Assembly: GCA_038253885.1 (NCBI GenBank)
Contig: JBBSGP010000056.1
Span: 1-16,426, forward strand
From: JALZAQ01 sp038253885
GTDB lineage: Bacteria > Gemmatimonadota > Gemmatimonadetes > Gemmatimonadales > Gemmatimonadaceae
Direction of reading: 5' to 3'
DNA: 16,426 nt
The notes beneath the pieces are model-generated. The model made no database searches, was not told the DNA's origin, and worked only from the letters and a program-made list of their open reading frames with translations. Numbering within the stretch: the first letter of the stretch is position 1; each line of letters begins with the position of its first letter. Made by a program: the position numbers and the translations under genes. Positions 5,063 through 13,421 of this stretch are shown piece after piece.

Positions 5063-7560
5063 CGAGGGTCTCGCTGCACGAGCTGGGGCGCACCGCCCGG
5101 AAGCTGCGCGGGCGCCGCTTTGCCGAGCTGCGCGAGCGGACGGAGCAGATGACATCGGCTCGGCTCGAGCGATGGGGGCTCTCATCACGGTCGAGAGAGC
5201 TTCGCGATGCCGAGCTCGACGGGCTGCTCGATCGGGAGCTCATCCCGTCGACGGCGCCCGATGCTCCGCTGCGGCACTTTCGCGAGCGGTCGCGTCCGCG
5301 CTTCTTCGCCGGGTTCGAGGACCGCGGCGCCACGCTCGCTCTCTTGCGCCAGCGATGCCCGGATGCGGAGCCGTCGGTGCGCGCGCGCGCCGACCGGATC
5401 CGCACCGGTCGCTTCGATCTTCTGGGTCACGAGCAGCTGTTCTTCGGGGACCCGACGGACTGGCAGCTCGATCCGATGAGCGGCAAGCGTGCGCCCGCGA
5501 TTCACTGGAGCCGCATTCCGTACCTGAAGTCCGAGATCGTCGGCGATCACAAGGTCGTGTGGGAGCTGAACCGCCACCAGTACTTCCTCAGCCTCGGCCA
5601 GGCGTACTGGTACAGCGGTCGCGAGGAGTACGCGCAGACCTTCGCCCGGCATCTCTCCCAGTGGATGGATGCCAATCCGCCCAAGCGCGGCATCAACTGG
5701 GCGAGCAGCCTCGAAGTGGCGTTTCGCGCGATCTCGTGGCTCTGGGCGCTGCATTTCTTTCGTGACTCCGCCGCGCTCACTCCCGCGCTTTACCGTCGGG
5801 TGCTGGCCTTCCTGTACGTCCACGCGCGTCACCTGGAGCGCTACCTCTCCACCTATTTCAGCCCCAACACGCATCTCACCGGCGAGGCGCTCGGCCTGCT
5901 CTACCTCGGCACGCTCCTGCCCGAGATCGAGGGTGCGACGCGGTGGCGAGAGACGGGGTGGCGGATTCTCCTGGAGCAGCTGGAGCGGCAGCTGCTCCCG
6001 GACGGCGTGTACTTCGAGCAGGCGACATACTATCAGCGCTACACCGCCGACTTCTATCTTCACGCGACAATTCTGCGGGACGTGAACGGCGCACCCGTGC
6101 CGCCGCGCGTCCGAGCTCGACTGGCGTCGGCGCTCGATCACCTCGTCGCGCTGACCCGGCCCGATGGCACGACGCCGTTGATCGGGGACGACGACGGCGG
6201 TCAGCTCGCGCCCCTCGACCAGCGCGCGCCAAACGACTTTCGGGCCGTGCTCGCCACCGGGGCGGCGCTGCTCGCGCGTGCAGACTACGCGTTCGCCGCT
6301 GGTGGCCTAGCGGCCGAGACGATCTGGCTCCTCGGGTCGGCTGGCGTGCGCCGCTTCGAGTCGCTCGCGCCGGCGCCGCCGGCGGGCGGCTCGCGCGCGT
6401 TCACCGCTGGCGGATACTACGTGATGCGCGATGGCTGGGGACCTGATGCCAATCATGCCGTGATCGATTGCGGACCCCACGGCACCCATAGCTGCGGTCA
6501 CGCCCACGCGGATGCGCTCGCCATCGAGATCGCCGCCCAGGGCAGAGCGCTCCTGGTCGACCCCGGGACGTACACGTATACCGCGTCCGCGGACGAGCGA
6601 GACCGGTACCGCTCGACCGAGGCTCACAACACGTTGACGGTGGATGCTACTTCCTCCTCCGAGCCGGCCGGCCCGTTCGCGTGGGGCAGTATCGCGACGG
6701 CGACCGCGGAGAAGTGGATGTCGCATCCGCGCTTCGATTTCTTCGAGGGGTCACACGACGGTTACACCCGGCTGCCGGACCCAGCCGTGCATCGCCGGTC
6801 AGTGCTCTTCCTCAAGGAGGACTACTGGATCGTCCGGGATCGTCTGGAGGCGCGGGGACCCCATAGTGTAGCCATCCACTTCCACGCCGCCCCGGACGTC
6901 GTGGCGACGGTGACGGATCCCGGCACCGTCGAGCTCCGCCACGCGGGGGGAGGCGGGCTGACGCTGACGGCGGTCGCTCCGGGAGCGACGCTCAACTGCG
7001 GCGACGGCTGGGTGTCGCCGGCATACGGCGCTCGCCGCCGGGCGCCCGTCTGCACGATCACCCTCGCGGGCTCGGGCTCGCAGGAGGTGATCAGCGTGCT
7101 GGTGCCAACGTCAGTCGGGGAGCACCACACCGTTCGGGCGACGGAGATCGCCGACATGGCGGGGGGAGGGCGGTTGCTCGTCGTGGCGGGCTCCCGGAAT
7201 CGGGACCTTCTTCTGGTCGGCGACGGGGTGGACCGGAGCTTCGCGCTGGACGGTGAGCGCATCGACACCGATGCCGCGTGGCTCTGGCTGCGCCACTCCC
7301 TCGGCGGCAGCGCCGCGACGGAGTTCTGCCTGGTGAGTGGGAGCTATCTCGCACTCGATGGGATGGACGTGCTGCGGCGCGCTCGCCGCGCGGCGTTCGC
7401 CGTTGGGCGGCGCGACGCCGGCGAGTGGCTCGTCGAGGCGGACGGTGGCGAGGGGGGCGCGAACGCGGAGCGCGAGAGCCCGCGAAGGCCCGTGGATGAC
7501 GGGCCGGACGCCGCCGCGGTCGGACGAGTCGGCTCGGCTTCATTCCCGGGCGGAGGCTGA
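5059..7560 (+). CDS. Heparinase II/III-family polysaccharide lyase-like protein
   Basis: 833 residues. The N-terminal alpha/alpha-toroid half (about 90-400) includes NPPKRGINWASSLEVAFRAI, SPNTHLTGEA (Asn270, His272) and DGVYFEQATYYQRYTAD (315-331, with several tyrosines). The beta-sandwich half begins near residue 450 with YYVMRDGW, then HGTHSCGHAHADAL (His481, His483) and LVDPGTYTYT. These are the signatures of heparinase II/III-like lyases, which cleave uronic-acid glycans by beta-elimination; Asn/His/Tyr residues of this kind serve catalysis in characterised relatives. The N-terminus is charged and shows no signal peptide, unusual for a degradative lyase, so a role in editing or releasing a biosynthetic product is inferred. 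The last 50 or so residues are Gly/Arg/Asp/Ala-rich and unlike the family. ATGA overlap with the deacetylase; six bases before the amidotransferase gene. Confidence 0.86.
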   Translation: MTRVSLHELGRTARKLRGRRFAELRERTEQMTSARLERWGLSSRSRELRDAELDGLLDRELIPSTAPDAPLRHFRERSRPRFFAGFEDRGATLALLRQRCPDAEPSVRARADRIRTGRFDLLGHEQLFFGDPTDWQLDPMSGKRAPAIHWSRIPYLKSEIVGDHKVVWELNRHQYFLSLGQAYWYSGREEYAQTFARHLSQWMDANPPKRGINWASSLEVAFRAISWLWALHFFRDSAALTPALYRRVLAFLYVHARHLERYLSTYFSPNTHLTGEALGLLYLGTLLPEIEGATRWRETGWRILLEQLERQLLPDGVYFEQATYYQRYTADFYLHATILRDVNGAPVPPRVRARLASALDHLVALTRPDGTTPLIGDDDGGQLAPLDQRAPNDFRAVLATGAALLARADYAFAAGGLAAETIWLLGSAGVRRFESLAPAPPAGGSRAFTAGGYYVMRDGWGPDANHAVIDCGPHGTHSCGHAHADALAIEIAAQGRALLVDPGTYTYTASADERDRYRSTEAHNTLTVDATSSSEPAGPFAWGSIATATAEKWMSHPRFDFFEGSHDGYTRLPDPAVHRRSVLFLKEDYWIVRDRLEARGPHSVAIHFHAAPDVVATVTDPGTVELRHAGGGGLTLTAVAPGATLNCGDGWVSPAYGARRRAPVCTITLAGSGSQEVISVLVPTSVGEHHTVRATEIADMAGGGRLLVVAGSRNRDLLLVGDGVDRSFALDGERIDTDAAWLWLRHSLGGSAATEFCLVSGSYLALDGMDVLRRARRAAFAVGRRDAGEWLVEADGGEGGANAERESPRRPVDDGPDAAAVGRVGSASFPGGG

Positions 7561-7566
7561 TCGACA

Positions 7567-9561
7567 ATGTGCGGCATCTGCGGTATCGCACTCTCCTCGC
7601 GATCGGGCTCTACCATGAACGTGCGGGCGCTGGAGCGCATGCGCGACGTGCTCACTCATCGCGGGCCCGATGGGTCGGGACTCTTCATCGATGGGAATGT
7701 CGCTCTCGGGCACCGACGACTGAGCATCATCGACGTCGCCGGGGGTCACCAGCCGATGGCGAGCGATGATGGGATGATGCACATCACCTACAACGGCGAG
7801 ATCTACAATCACCCCGAGCTCCGGGCCACGCTCGAAGCCGAAGGCCACCCATACCGCACTCGATGCGACACGGAGACCGTGCTCCGGATGTACGAGCGCG
7901 ACGGAGCGCGCTCGCCGGAATCTCTGCGCGGCATGTTCGCCTACGCGATCTGGGACCGGCGACGAGCGGGAGGGGAGCTGTTTCTCGCTCGGGATCGCTT
8001 CGGCGTGAAGCCGCTCTATTACACGCTCACGGCCGACGGCTCGCTGTACTTCGCGTCCGAGATCAAGGCCATCCTGGCGGCCGGAGCCGTCACCCCCGCG
8101 CTCAACCTGCCAAAGCTCCCCGAGTATCTCGCCAACCACTCGACGTTCGGCGACGACACGCTGTTCGAGGGGGTCCATCGGCTGGCTCCCGGGCACACGC
8201 TCCGGTGGCGAGACGGCGAGGTGAAGATCGATCGCTTCTGGGAGCTCAGCTTCCAGCCATCCGCGAGCGAAGGCGGGACGCGGAGCGATGCCGACTACAT
8301 CGCGGAGTACGGGCAGCGCTTCCGTGAGGCGGTGCGGATGCGGCTCATGTCCGATGTGCCACTCGGGATGTTCCTGTCGGGCGGCATCGATTCGGCGTCG
8401 ATCACCGCTGCCATGAGCCAGCTGGTGGACGGTCCGATCAAGACGTTCTCGGTTGCCTTCGCGGAGCGCGAGGCAAACGAGCTGGAGTACGCGCGTCTCG
8501 TCGCCGATCGTTATCGGACGGACCATCACGAGGTGGTCGTGACACCGGCCGACTTCTTCGGCGCGGTGCCGCGGATGATCTGGCACGAGGATGAGCCGAT
8601 GGCGCATCCGTCGAGCGTCGCCCTCAACTTCGTGTCGCGACTGGCCGCCGAACGAGTGAAGGTCGTGCTCACCGGGGAGGGGAGCGATGAGACGCTGGGA
8701 GGCTATGGCCGCTATCGCACGACGCTCTTCAACCTCGGGATCGGACGGCGCTACCAGTCGCTCTTGCCCGAGAGGCTGCGCGACGTCGTGAGGCGAGGCG
8801 TGGAGTCCCTCCCCGTGAAATCGCGAGTCCGCCGGAAGCTGGTGCGCACATTCCTGGCGCTGCCGGCCGATCTCGACACGCTGTACTTCGACAACTTCGC
8901 CGTCTTCTCACGGGCCAGGCAGGATCAGATGCTGTCGCCGGCGATCCGCGCTTCTCTCGCGGACGCCGATCCCTACGCGACCGTGCATCGCGTCCAGGCG
9001 CAATGCGATGCCCGGACGCTGCTGAACCTGCTGCTGTTCGTGGACACGAAGACGTATCTGCACGAGCTTCTGATGAAGCAGGACCAGATGAGCATGGCGG
9101 CGTCGATCGAGAGCCGCGTTCCCTTCCTCGACCACCCGTTGGTGGAGTTCGCGGCCCGGCTTCCGGACCGGATGAAGATTCGCGGCCTGACGACGAAGTA
9201 CGTGCTGCGCCGAGCGATGGCTGACGCGCTGCCGCCGGAAATCCTGAGCCGCGGCAAGATGGGCTTCCCCGTTCCCGTGGGAAGCTGGTTCCGCGGACAG
9301 TACAGACGGGTGCTCGACGAGTTCGTGCTTGGCGACCGCGCACTGGCCCGCGGGCTGTTCGAGCCGGCTTACCTGCGCGGACTCGTGGCCCGCCACACCG
9401 CCGGCGACGAAGATCACTCGGAGCGCCTCTGGTCGCTGGTGAACTTCGAGGTGTGGCAGCGGATGCAGTTCGACGGCGAGCCAGTCGAGGACATCGATCT
9501 CGAGGTGGGCGGCGGGAGGGCGGCCCCCTCTCTTCCACCGCTGACAACCACGACGCGATGA
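7567..9561 (+). CDS. asnB: Asparagine synthetase-like glutamine-hydrolysing amidotransferase
   Basis: 664 residues with the two-domain plan of class-B asparagine synthetases. The N-terminal Ntn glutaminase domain starts MCGICGIA (Cys2 would become the nucleophile after Met removal) and has HRGPDG, NGEIYNH (Asn76-Glu78) and LARDRFGVKPLYY. The C-terminal ATP-pyrophosphatase domain has the PP-loop SGGIDSAS (271-278), GEGSDETLGGY (370-380) and ESRVPFLDHP. All key motifs are intact. In sugar clusters such proteins often do not make asparagine but amidate a sugar carboxylate, as proposed for WbpS in Pseudomonas O-antigen. The neighbouring uronate-forming dehydrogenase makes that reading attractive here, but it is inference. 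GGAGG at 7552-7556 lies ten bases before the ATG and overlaps the end of the lyase gene. Cytosolic. Confidence 0.9.
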   Translation: MCGICGIALSSRSGSTMNVRALERMRDVLTHRGPDGSGLFIDGNVALGHRRLSIIDVAGGHQPMASDDGMMHITYNGEIYNHPELRATLEAEGHPYRTRCDTETVLRMYERDGARSPESLRGMFAYAIWDRRRAGGELFLARDRFGVKPLYYTLTADGSLYFASEIKAILAAGAVTPALNLPKLPEYLANHSTFGDDTLFEGVHRLAPGHTLRWRDGEVKIDRFWELSFQPSASEGGTRSDADYIAEYGQRFREAVRMRLMSDVPLGMFLSGGIDSASITAAMSQLVDGPIKTFSVAFAEREANELEYARLVADRYRTDHHEVVVTPADFFGAVPRMIWHEDEPMAHPSSVALNFVSRLAAERVKVVLTGEGSDETLGGYGRYRTTLFNLGIGRRYQSLLPERLRDVVRRGVESLPVKSRVRRKLVRTFLALPADLDTLYFDNFAVFSRARQDQMLSPAIRASLADADPYATVHRVQAQCDARTLLNLLLFVDTKTYLHELLMKQDQMSMAASIESRVPFLDHPLVEFAARLPDRMKIRGLTTKYVLRRAMADALPPEILSRGKMGFPVPVGSWFRGQYRRVLDEFVLGDRALARGLFEPAYLRGLVARHTAGDEDHSERLWSLVNFEVWQRMQFDGEPVEDIDLEVGGGRAAPSLPPLTTTTR

Positions 9562-9589
9562 CGGACGTCTTCTCGATCGGCCACGCTCC

Positions 9590-10912
9590 ATGACCACGAC
9601 GCTGAGCATCTTCGGCCTGGGCTACGTCGGGTGCGTGTCGGCGGCGTGCTTCGCCAAGGAGGGCAACACCGTCATCGGTGTCGATGTATCGCAGGCAAAA
9701 GTGGATATGATCAACGCCGGAACGGCGACGATCGTCGAGCACGGGATCGGGGAGCTGGTGGCCGATATGGTCGGAAGCGGCCGACTGGCCGCCACGCGCG
9801 ACGTGAGCGAAGCGGTGAAGCGATCGAGCATCTCGCTGATCTGCGTCGGAACGCCGAGTCGGGCGAACGGAGGGCTCGACCTGGCGTACGTGCAGCGCGT
9901 CGCGAGTGACATCGGCAGCGCGTTCCGCGACAAGACCGAGCGGCACACGGTGGTGTTGCGAAGCACGGTGTTGCCCGGGACGACGGCAACCGTGGTCGTG
10001 CCGGCGCTCGAGGAGGCGTCGGGCAAGACGGCGGGGCAGGACTTCGATGTGGCGATGAACCCGGAGTTCCTGCGTGAAGGGACGTCCATCCGCGACTTTC
10101 ACGAGCCCCCGTTTACCCTCATCGGAGCCGACGACCCCCGCGCTGCCGAGGCGGTGCGGGCGCTGTATCGGGGAATTCACGCTCCGGTGCACGTCACCGC
10201 GACGAACGTCGCCGAGATGATCAAGTATGCCTGCAACAGCTTTCACGGGCTCAAGGTCAGCTTCGCGAACGAGATCGGCAGCGTCTGCAAGGCGCTCGGC
10301 GTGGACAGCCACGAGGTGATGCGGATCTTCTGCGAGGACACAAAGCTCAACATCTCGCCGGCATACCTGCGACCCGGCTTCGCCTTCGGCGGCTCCTGCC
10401 TGCCCAAGGATCTGCGGGCGGTGGTGCACAAGGCGAGACAGCTGGACATCGAGACCCCGCTTCTGGCGGCGACGCTGGAGAGCAACGAGAAGCAGATCGC
10501 TCGTGTGTACGACATGGTGAAAGCCACCGGAGCCCGCCGTGTCGGCGTGCTCGGCCTGGCATTCAAGGCGGGAACCGACGACCTGCGCGAGTCCCCGCTG
10601 GTCGCGCTGATCGAGCGGCTCATCGGCAAGGGAGTGCAGCTGGCCATCTACGACCGCGACGTCTCGCGCGCCAATCTCATCGGTGCGAACCGCGAGTACA
10701 TCGAGCGGGAGATCCCGCACATCTGGTCGCTCATGCGCCCCAGTGTCCGCGACGTGCTCGACTTCGGCGAGGCGATCGTGATCGGCAACAATACGCGCGA
10801 GTTCCGGGAGATCGAGCCGGCGCTCCGCGATGGCCAGGTGGTGATCGACCTCGTCCGCGCCTTCGGAGGGCGCATCTCCGACCATGGTGCGTACCAGGGC
10901 GTGGCGTGGTGA
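9590..10912 (+). CDS. algD: Nucleotide-sugar 6-dehydrogenase, GDP-mannose dehydrogenase (AlgD)-like
   Basis: 440 residues, the normal length. The NAD-binding motif FGLGYVG is at 8-14. ICVGTPS, STVLPGTT and NPEFLREGT follow in order. AEMIKYACNSFHGLKVSFANEIG contains the catalytic-site Lys212, and FGGSCLPKD holds the catalytic Cys270, two residues offset from Cys268 of Pseudomonas AlgD. The C-terminal domain reads KAGTDDLRESPL, LIGKG, and GANREYIEREIPHI. In memory this last stretch matches AlgD (GDP-mannose to GDP-mannuronate) better than UDP-glucose dehydrogenases, so GDP-mannose is the preferred substrate, though UDP-sugars are not excluded. The enzyme performs a two-step NAD oxidation of C6 to a carboxylate in the cytosol. 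It lies 28 bases after the amidotransferase gene with no strong ribosome-binding site, and its stop is overlapped by candidate GTG starts of the next gene. Confidence 0.9.
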   Translation: MTTTLSIFGLGYVGCVSAACFAKEGNTVIGVDVSQAKVDMINAGTATIVEHGIGELVADMVGSGRLAATRDVSEAVKRSSISLICVGTPSRANGGLDLAYVQRVASDIGSAFRDKTERHTVVLRSTVLPGTTATVVVPALEEASGKTAGQDFDVAMNPEFLREGTSIRDFHEPPFTLIGADDPRAAEAVRALYRGIHAPVHVTATNVAEMIKYACNSFHGLKVSFANEIGSVCKALGVDSHEVMRIFCEDTKLNISPAYLRPGFAFGGSCLPKDLRAVVHKARQLDIETPLLAATLESNEKQIARVYDMVKATGARRVGVLGLAFKAGTDDLRESPLVALIERLIGKGVQLAIYDRDVSRANLIGANREYIEREIPHIWSLMRPSVRDVLDFGEAIVIGNNTREFREIEPALRDGQVVIDLVRAFGGRISDHGAYQGVAW

Positions 10913-10920
10913 GCGAGTCG

Positions 10921-12183
10921 ATGCGCGTCCTCTGGGTCAAAGCCGGCAAGATTCTTCCCGTCGATACAGGCGGAAAGATCCGCTCGTACAACATCCTCCG
11001 GCAGCTCGCGGTGAGGCACGAGATGACGTTCCTGTCCTACTACGGGGGCGCCCGCGATGAGAGCTACGAGCAGGATCTCTCAGGCCGTCTGCCGGGGGCT
11101 GTAGCGCTCCATACCGGACTCGGGCCGACCGGAGCAACAGGTCTCGGCCTCGACTACATCCGGCATCTGCCATCAGCGGCTCCGTACGCCGTCACCAAGT
11201 TCACGTCGGTCGAGGTGCGCCGCCGCGTCGCCGAGTGGCTGTCGGAGCCGCGCTTCGATGTGGCGGTCTGCGATTTTCTCTCTGCGTCGCTGAATTTCCC
11301 CCCCGCTCCGGCCACGCCCGCCGTTCTCTTCCAGCACAACGTCGAATCGGCGCTCTGGGAGCGCCAGGCGGCTCACGAGCCGAACATCGTGAAGCGCGCC
11401 GCGTTCTCGATCGAGGCCAGCAAGATGCGGCGCTATGAGCGAACGGCCGTCAACCGCTTCCATCACGTGATCGCGGTGTCGGAGCACGACCGAAGCCTCA
11501 TGGCGAAGATTGTCGATCCGTCGCGCATCACGGTCGTGCCCACGGGCGTGGATGTGGCGCACTATCGGACGGCGCGCGACGCCGCCGGGGGCAACGACGG
11601 GCCGGTGGTGCTGTTTCTCGGCTCGATGGACTGGGAAGCCAACGTCGACGGCGTGGACTATTTCTGCCGCGAGATCTGGCCGCGCATAAACGCCGCGGTG
11701 CCAGAGGCTCGCTTCCGCGTCGTCGGGCGCAATCCGCACCCGCGGATCCAGAAACTTGCCACGGCGTCGGTCGAGCTAGTGGGGGGGGTGCCGTCGGTGC
11801 TTCCCCACCTCGCGGCCGCGACAGCGTTCGTCGTCCCGCTCCGGATCGGGGGCGGAACTCGGCTCAAGATCTATGAGGCGATGGCTGCCGGCCGTGCCGT
11901 CATCTCGACGAGAGTGGGCGCCGAGGGTCTCGACGTCCGGGACGGCGAGAACATCCTCCTGGCCGACGCGCCAAACGCGTTCGCGGATGCTGTCGTGCGC
12001 GTGTTGCGCGACCGCGAGCTGAGACTGCGGCTCGAGAACGCGGGGGCAGCGCTCGCCGCTCGTTACGACTGGTCGAGGATCGCCGAGCGGTTCGCTGGCA
12101 TCCTCGCAGCTGTCAGCGGCTCTCCTCTCCGCGCCGAGCGTCACCCGGAAGCGGCCGTCCCCGCGAGCGCGAGACCAGCGTGA
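10921..12183 (+). CDS. GT4-family glycosyltransferase (GT-B fold)
   Basis: 420 residues from ATG at 10921 (MRVLWVKAGK). In-frame GTG codons at 10906 and 10909 overlap the dehydrogenase stop; the 10909 one gives a GTGA overlap and is a real alternative. The N-terminal half has the opening strand and KIRSYNILRQLA, similar to exosortase-associated sugar transferases (DKGDKIRSY-type start), and FQHNVESALWERQA. The C-terminal nucleotide-sugar domain contains VVLFLGSMDWEANVDGV, then PLRIGGGTRLKIYEAMAAG with the conserved Glu319, and VGAEGL. These are typical of retaining GT4 enzymes transferring from a nucleotide sugar to a lipid-linked acceptor at the inner membrane face. No membrane segment is visible. 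The end overlaps the ATP-grasp start in GTGA. Confidence 0.86.
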   Translation: MRVLWVKAGKILPVDTGGKIRSYNILRQLAVRHEMTFLSYYGGARDESYEQDLSGRLPGAVALHTGLGPTGATGLGLDYIRHLPSAAPYAVTKFTSVEVRRRVAEWLSEPRFDVAVCDFLSASLNFPPAPATPAVLFQHNVESALWERQAAHEPNIVKRAAFSIEASKMRRYERTAVNRFHHVIAVSEHDRSLMAKIVDPSRITVVPTGVDVAHYRTARDAAGGNDGPVVLFLGSMDWEANVDGVDYFCREIWPRINAAVPEARFRVVGRNPHPRIQKLATASVELVGGVPSVLPHLAAATAFVVPLRIGGGTRLKIYEAMAAGRAVISTRVGAEGLDVRDGENILLADAPNAFADAVVRVLRDRELRLRLENAGAALAARYDWSRIAERFAGILAAVSGSPLRAERHPEAAVPASARPA

Positions 12184-13421
12184 GGGTGCTTGTGCTGGAC
12201 GGGAACGAGAATCAGGCAGTCGCGGCCGTGCGCTCACTTCGACGTGCGGGCCATGAGGTCGTGGTCGGCTCCGCCACCGCATGGTCCAAAGCGGGATGGT
12301 CGCGTGATTCCGGGGGCACTTTCGTTTACCCGGACCCGCAGGGCGACGCCGAGGGGTTCGTTCGTCGCGTCGCCGAAGAAGCGCGTCGAGTGGCTGGAAC
12401 TCTGGTCCTGCCGATGACCGAGCGATCGACGCTGCCTCTATCGGCGCGACGAGACATCATCATAGCCGCCGGCGGACGGCTCGTGCTTCCGCCACACGAG
12501 ACGATCCTCCGCGCCTTCGACAAGCAGGAGATGGCACGACTCGCGCAGTCGCTCGGCATCGCCGTGCCTCGAGGGCAGCTGGTCACGACCGAGCAGGACG
12601 CGGCACGGATTGCCGCAACGGTGATCTATCCCGTCGTGCTGAAGCCGCGAAGCTCGGAGGAGATCTCGGCAGCGGGAAACCCGGCGCCCACCGGAGCGCC
12701 CCGATACGCGAGCACCCCCGACGAGCTCCTCAGGGCGTACACCGAGCTCCGCATGCGCTGTGCTTCCGTTCTGATCCAGGAGTACGTCGCCGGCACCGGT
12801 GCGGGTTACTTCGCCCTGATGCGGCACGGAGAGCTGCGCGGCGAGTTCGCGCACCGCCGACTCCGGGACGTGCGACCGACGGGATCCGGAAGCGCCCTGC
12901 GCGTGAGCGTTTCGCCCGATCCGCGGGTGCGTGAGGCGTCGCTGGCCATTCTCGGCGCGCTGGTCTGGCACGGCGTGGCGATGGTCGAGTTCCGCATCCG
13001 CCCGGACGGAACACCGGTCTTCCTGGAAGTGAACGGACGCTTCTGGAATTCTCTGGCGCTGGCAGTCTACGCGGGCGCGGACTTCCCGGCCGCGCTCGCC
13101 CTGATGGCCGAGCATGGCGATGTGCCTCCCCTCGCGCCGGCGCGAGCCGGAGTGCGTTGCCGTTGGTTGCTCGGAGACGCGCGACATCTCGTAGCGGTGT
13201 GGCGCGGGGCGCCGACCGGCTACCCGGAGCGTTTTCCCGGACGTCTCCGCACTCTGCTCTCGGTCGTTCGGCCGGTAGCGGGAACGCGCCACGACAATTT
13301 CATGCTCCGCGATCCACTGCCGGAGATCGGCGACTGGATGCACTTCTTCCTGCGCCGCGTGCCGAATGCGCTCCGGCGCGCGGCGCGCCGAGCCTCGCAT
13401 CTGCGGGAAGCCCGTGCTTAA
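12180..13421 (+). CDS. ATP-grasp domain ligase (carboxylate-amine ligase-like)
   Basis: 413 residues. The N-terminus MRVLVLDGNENQAVAAVRSL is a pre-ATP-grasp Rossmann-like domain, followed by a nucleotide-binding lysine in YPVVLKPRSS (Lys155), a hinge-type IQEYVAGTG, and the metal-binding FLEVNGRFWNSLALA (Glu283, Asn285). 'E.NGRFW.SL.LA...G.DFP' is the signature of a group of ATP-grasp proteins related to carbamoyl-phosphate synthase large-subunit domains and carboxylate-amine ligases. Such enzymes form acyl-phosphate intermediates and join a carboxylate to an amine; the substrate here is unknown. It is coupled on both sides: GTGA with the upstream glycosyltransferase and an eight-base overlap with the downstream PHP gene. 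A role in adding an amino acid or similar group to the glycan, or in making a building block, is inferred from context only. Confidence 0.82.
   Translation: MRVLVLDGNENQAVAAVRSLRRAGHEVVVGSATAWSKAGWSRDSGGTFVYPDPQGDAEGFVRRVAEEARRVAGTLVLPMTERSTLPLSARRDIIIAAGGRLVLPPHETILRAFDKQEMARLAQSLGIAVPRGQLVTTEQDAARIAATVIYPVVLKPRSSEEISAAGNPAPTGAPRYASTPDELLRAYTELRMRCASVLIQEYVAGTGAGYFALMRHGELRGEFAHRRLRDVRPTGSGSALRVSVSPDPRVREASLAILGALVWHGVAMVEFRIRPDGTPVFLEVNGRFWNSLALAVYAGADFPAALALMAEHGDVPPLAPARAGVRCRWLLGDARHLVAVWRGAPTGYPERFPGRLRTLLSVVRPVAGTRHDNFMLRDPLPEIGDWMHFFLRRVPNALRRAARRASHLREARA

Noticed and set aside
8729..10885. Very long open frame of 718 codons on the minus strand.
   Set aside because: It lies antisense to the intact amidotransferase and dehydrogenase genes. 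Its translation is rich in Arg/His/Ala/Ser repeats and has no domain motif; such shadows are common in GC-rich genomes.
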